6,706 nucleotides of DNA from Treponema sp. (GTDB taxonomy: Bacteria; Spirochaetota; Spirochaetia; Treponematales; Treponemataceae): the NCBI GenBank assembly GCA_017614655.1, contig JAGABO010000109.1:1-6706 (forward strand), given 5' to 3'. Both the position numbers and the translations under genes were made by a program. Within the stretch, counting starts at the first letter, position 1; the number at the start of each line of letters is the position of its first letter. This document shows positions 4,912 through 6,706 of this stretch, piece after piece. Below the pieces are notes generated by a model. The model was not told where the DNA came from and ran no database searches. It saw only the letters and a program-made list of their open reading frames with translations.

Positions 4912-4949
4912 CTGTGGTCAGGCTTCTATGTGCTGATTACTGTCCACAG
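4912..4949 (+). other. Hairpin in the rplJ-rplL gap
   Basis: CTGTGG (4912-4917) pairs perfectly with CCACAG (4944-4949). Inside, TCAG (4918-4921) pairs with CTGA (4933-4936), leaving a seven-base bulge (4937-4943) on the 3' side. Just upstream, CGGTT (4875-4879) can pair with AACCG at 4883-4887 or at 4952-4956, so two folds compete. A bulged two-helix element next to the stalk genes could be a binding site for L10 or the L10-L12 complex, or an RNase site; this is inference. A T6 tract at 4904-4909 has no stem before it. Confidence 0.4.
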
Positions 4950-5008
4950 AAAACCGCACGAGGCATATAACGGAACAGTTTGTTCTTTTGCAAGGCGGAA
5001 TAAATTAG

Positions 5009-5024
5009 AATCATTTTAATGATT
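5009..5024 (+). promoter_or_regulatory. Hairpin abutting the rplL ribosome binding site
   Basis: AATCAT (5009-5014) pairs with ATGATT (5019-5024) around a TTTA loop, and the last paired base is directly followed by the Shine-Dalgarno GGAGA (5025-5029). The stem holds upstream sequence away from the site and could keep it open, or occlude it when stacked. It is AT-rich and only six pairs long. Confidence 0.45.
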
Positions 5025-5037
5025 GGAGAAGACAATT

Positions 5038-5412
5038 ATGGCACTTTCAAACGACGAAATCCTTGAAGCAATCGCTAACCTTACAGTTCAGCAGGCAGCT
5101 GACCTCGTAAAAGCAATGGAAGAAAAATTCGGTGTATCTGCAGCAGCTCCTGTAGCAGTAGCAGCAGCACCTGGCGCAGCAGCAGCTGCAGAAGAGCAGA
5201 CAGAATTCACTGTTACTCTTGAATCTATCGATGCTGCAAAGAAGATCGCAGTTATCAAGGCTGTACGTGCTATCACAGGTCTCGGACTTGGTGAAGCTAA
5301 GGCTCTTGTTGAAGGCGCACCAAAGGTACTCAAAGAAGGTGTATCTAAGGCAGATGCAGACAAGATGATCGCTGACATCGCAGAAGCTGGTGGTAAGGCT
5401 AGCAAAAAATAA
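5038..5412 (+). CDS. rplL: 50S ribosomal protein L7/L12
   Basis: L12 is the multi-copy stalk protein that recruits and stimulates translational GTPases. The 124 residues comprise the N-terminal dimerisation and L10-binding domain (1-31), an Ala/Pro/Val hinge (about 34-54), and the C-terminal factor-binding domain (55-124) with [20 protein letters not shown] (71-90) and [12 protein letters not shown]. The start is the ATG at 5038, served by GGAGA (5025-5029); an in-frame TTG at 5023 overlaps that site and is rejected. Unlike E. coli, where rplL follows rplJ closely, it has its own 176-nt leader. A 399-nt structured gap separates it from rpoB, which would allow L12 output to differ from both neighbours. 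Confidence 0.97.
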   Translation: MALSNDEILEAIANLTVQQAADLVKAMEEKFGVSAAAPVAVAAAPGAAAAAEEQTEFTVTLESIDAAKKIAVIKAVRAITGLGLGEAKALVEGAPKVLKEGVSKADADKMIADIAEAGGKASKK

Positions 5413-5446
5413 TTTCTAAAGAGATTATTTCTTTGCCTACATAATT

Positions 5447-5594
5447 TTAAGATGTAAGCAGAAGAAAACAGCCGGAAGCGAAGGCTCGAGGCAAAAAAAC
5501 ATCTGCAACGAGCGTAAGCGAAGTGAAGCCGTTTTTTTTGAAATGAACTTCGCTGGAAGGCTGTTAGCTTCTGCTTAAAGAAAAAAAATCTTAA
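5447..5594 (+). other. Long imperfect hairpin between rplL and rpoB
   Basis: Five perfect helices stack into one rod: 5447-5453/5588-5594 (7 bp), 5455-5464/5568-5577 (10 bp), 5467-5473/5559-5565 (7 bp), 5477-5483/5548-5554 (7 bp) and 5493-5500/5531-5538 (8 bp, A7C with GT7). That is 39 pairs with small internal loops and a 30-nt terminal loop. In addition GCTCG (5484-5488) is complementary to CGAGC (5509-5513) inside the loop, which could form a pseudoknot or an alternative fold. In E. coli the rplL-rpoB gap holds a partial terminator and an RNase III site; this rod occupies the same position and is a good RNase III candidate. Pairing is directly visible; the processing role is inference. Confidence 0.7.
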
Positions 5595-5636
5595 GCTTCG
5601 GGTTGTGTTCTGGACGCAGGATGCATTCCGGAGCTT
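5593..5636 (+). other. Alternative hairpin overlapping the end of the long rod
   Basis: AAGCTTCGG (5593-5601) pairs with CCGGAGCTT (5628-5636) over nine pairs, one of them G-U. Its first two bases are also the last two paired bases of the long rod, so the two structures compete slightly at their border. No T tract follows. Confidence 0.4.
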
Positions 5637-5655
5637 TAGGCGTATACAAGGGACT

Positions 5656-5710
5656 TGCAGAAAAACTTGTGTACTCCTTCAAATCTGCCTTTTTGGGCGT
5701 TTTTTCTGCA
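5656..5710 (+). other. 10-bp stem-loop in the rpoB leader
   Basis: TGCAGAAAAA (5656-5665) pairs perfectly with TTTTTCTGCA (5701-5710). The 35-nt loop holds a mini-hairpin GCC/GGC (5687-5689/5696-5698) followed by a T tract that itself forms the outer 3' strand. The inner hairpin plus T6 would be a weak terminator, while the outer stem sequesters that T tract. This is an attenuator-like arrangement; the function is inference. Confidence 0.45.
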
Positions 5711-5787
5711 CGGATTCAAAACCATCCGAAGGACAGCGGTTCTTGTGCTGAGCGAAGTTTTCGCTTGTAGCGGCTCCGGTGTACCGG
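5711..5787 (+). other. Three tandem small hairpins before rpoB
   Basis: CGGAT/ATCCG (5711-5715/5724-5728), AGCGAA/TTCGCT (5751-5756/5760-5765) and CCGG/CCGG (5776-5779/5784-5787, followed by TTTT) follow one another up to the rpoB ribosome binding site. I see no promoter and no ORF with a ribosome binding site in the 5413-5811 gap, so rpoB is most simply expressed by read-through from the r-protein unit. Confidence 0.4.
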
Positions 5788-5811
5788 TTTTCCACCCGAG
5801 AGGTTTTTTTA

Positions 5812-6706
5812 ATGTTCGCAAAAAGCAAGACAATTAAGCGACAGTATTTCGGAAAAGAGATTCCTGAGTTCATGGAACTTCCGAACCTTATTGACATTCA
5901 GCTTTCTTCTTACGAGGAATTTATTCAGAAAGATAAGCTGGATAAGAAAGAACCGTTGGCAGACGACAAGGGACTTCAGAAAGTATTTAAAGAGACATTC
6001 CCGATTGAAAGCCCCAACGGCGACATGACGCTCGAGTATGAATTCTACGACCTTGATTTCGAAAACATTAAATTCAGCGAACTTGAGTGTAAGAAAAAGG
6101 GACTTACCTATGCAGTTCCACTTAAGGCCCGCATAAACCTTAACTTCCTGGAAACAGGAGCAATCCTTCAGAAGGATATTTACATGGGCGACATTCCGCT
6201 CATGACAGACCGCGGAACCTTCGTTATTAACGGAGCAGAACGCGTTGTTGTAAGCCAGATTCACCGTTCTCCTGGAGTTATCTTCCAGCGCGAAAAGGGT
6301 GTTCTTTCTTCAAGAATCATTCCTTACCGCGGATCATGGCTCGAATTTGAAATTGACCAGAAAAAAGAACTCATATATGCAAAAATCGACCGCAAGAAGA
6401 AGATTCTCGGTACAATCTTCCTTCGTGCACTCGGTTATTCAACACGTGAAGAAATCATCAGCGAATTCTATGTTACAGAGGATATAAAAGTTCCTTCAGA
6501 TGCATCTAAGCGCGAAGAACTTGTTGGACGCGTTCTTTCTAAAGCAGTTATCATCAAGGGTGATGACGAAGATGTAGAAAAGAAACTCTTCCGTGCAGGT
6601 GACAAGCTTCATCCGCATGATTTGGACGACCTCGTTGCAAACGGAATTAAAGAAATCAGCGTAATCAAACTTAACGCAAAGAAAAATCCTAACAGCAAGG
6701 AAGAAA
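5812..6706 (+). CDS. rpoB: RNA polymerase beta subunit, 5' part only
   Basis: Beta is one of the two large catalytic-core subunits of RNA polymerase. The frame stays open to the window edge and gives the first 298 residues of a protein that is normally about 1,150-1,350 long, so the 3' end is missing because of the window, not a mutation. The protein starts MFAKSKTIKRQYFG. The conserved block RGTFVINGAERVVVSQIHRS (134-153) matches E. coli [20 protein letters not shown], and SRIIPYRGSWLEFE (167-180) matches ARIIPYRGSWLDFE; these belong to the N-terminal protrusion and lobe region. Val147 corresponds to E. coli Val146, in the N-terminal rifampicin cluster. The main rifampicin cluster lies beyond the window. 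GAGAGG (5798-5803) precedes the ATG by 8 nt, across a T7 tract. rpoC would be expected next. Confidence 0.97.
   Translation, partial: MFAKSKTIKRQYFGKEIPEFMELPNLIDIQLSSYEEFIQKDKLDKKEPLADDKGLQKVFKETFPIESPNGDMTLEYEFYDLDFENIKFSELECKKKGLTYAVPLKARINLNFLETGAILQKDIYMGDIPLMTDRGTFVINGAERVVVSQIHRSPGVIFQREKGVLSSRIIPYRGSWLEFEIDQKKELIYAKIDRKKKILGTIFLRALGYSTREEIISEFYVTEDIKVPSDASKREELVGRVLSKAVIIKGDDEDVEKKLFRAGDKLHPHDLDDLVANGIKEISVIKLNAKKNPNSKEE

Noticed and set aside
5023..5037. TTG start extending L12 by five residues.
   Set aside because: The codon overlaps the Shine-Dalgarno GGAGA and the extra residues are not part of L12; the ATG at 5038 gives the family N-terminus.
5636..5897. Short ORFs on both strands in the rplL-rpoB gap.
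   Set aside because: They lie in structured RNA, lack ribosome binding sites, run into rpoB or its complement, and their translations show no recognisable features.
1..6706. Search for CRISPR arrays, insertion sequences, phage genes or a defence or other novel multi-gene system.
   Set aside because: No spaced direct repeats, transposase, integrase or unusual gene cluster is visible; apart from the small RNA and the lipoprotein, this is conserved housekeeping DNA.

Overview
The window looks like a spirochaete chromosome, most likely a Treponema-type organism. The case rests on the order rpmG, tRNA-Trp, secE, nusG, rplK, rplA, rplJ, rplL, rpoB, on the wording of the L11 and RpoB proteins, and on a lipoprotein with a loose spirochaetal-style lipobox. 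Base composition is moderately AT-rich and both tRNAs lack an encoded CCA end. The genus is an inference from recall of families; no search was run.

Layout. Positions 1-130 hold a compact promoter, hairpins and intrinsic terminator with no convincing ORF: a candidate small RNA. A convergent minus-strand gene (174-662) encodes an unrecognised 162-residue lipoprotein. It diverges from cysE (744-1604, serine O-acetyltransferase of the long EpsC-like kind). The 81-bp divergent gap carries a 9-bp inverted repeat whose arms lie exactly 10 nt from each start codon and act as extended -10 elements. Both mRNAs are therefore predicted to start at the A of ATG (leaderless).

From 1669 on, the window is the information-processing cluster. 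A strong promoter (1669-1697) leads into a terminator-like hairpin directly before tRNA-Thr(GGT), then rpmG (L33), tRNA-Trp(CCA), secE and nusG, ending at a stable hairpin (2958-2981). A second transcription unit starts near 3042 with a structured leader, a plausible L1 autoregulatory site, followed by rplK-rplA-rplJ with one-base TAATG overlaps. rplL follows after a 176-nt structured gap, and rpoB (5' part only, cut by the window end) after a 399-nt gap dominated by a roughly 148-nt imperfect hairpin.

How the genes work together. L33, L11, L1, L10 and L12 are large-subunit ribosomal proteins; L11/L10/L12 form the stalk base and stalk that recruit translation factors. SecE is part of the SecYEG channel. 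NusG binds RNA polymerase, whose beta subunit is RpoB. The long gaps around rplL are the likely places where its high stoichiometry relative to L10, and its separation from RNA polymerase output, are set. Most of the window is ordinary core genome. The points worth a second look are the candidate small RNA, the mirror-image leaderless promoters, a C55 in tRNA-Thr, and the RNA structures between genes.
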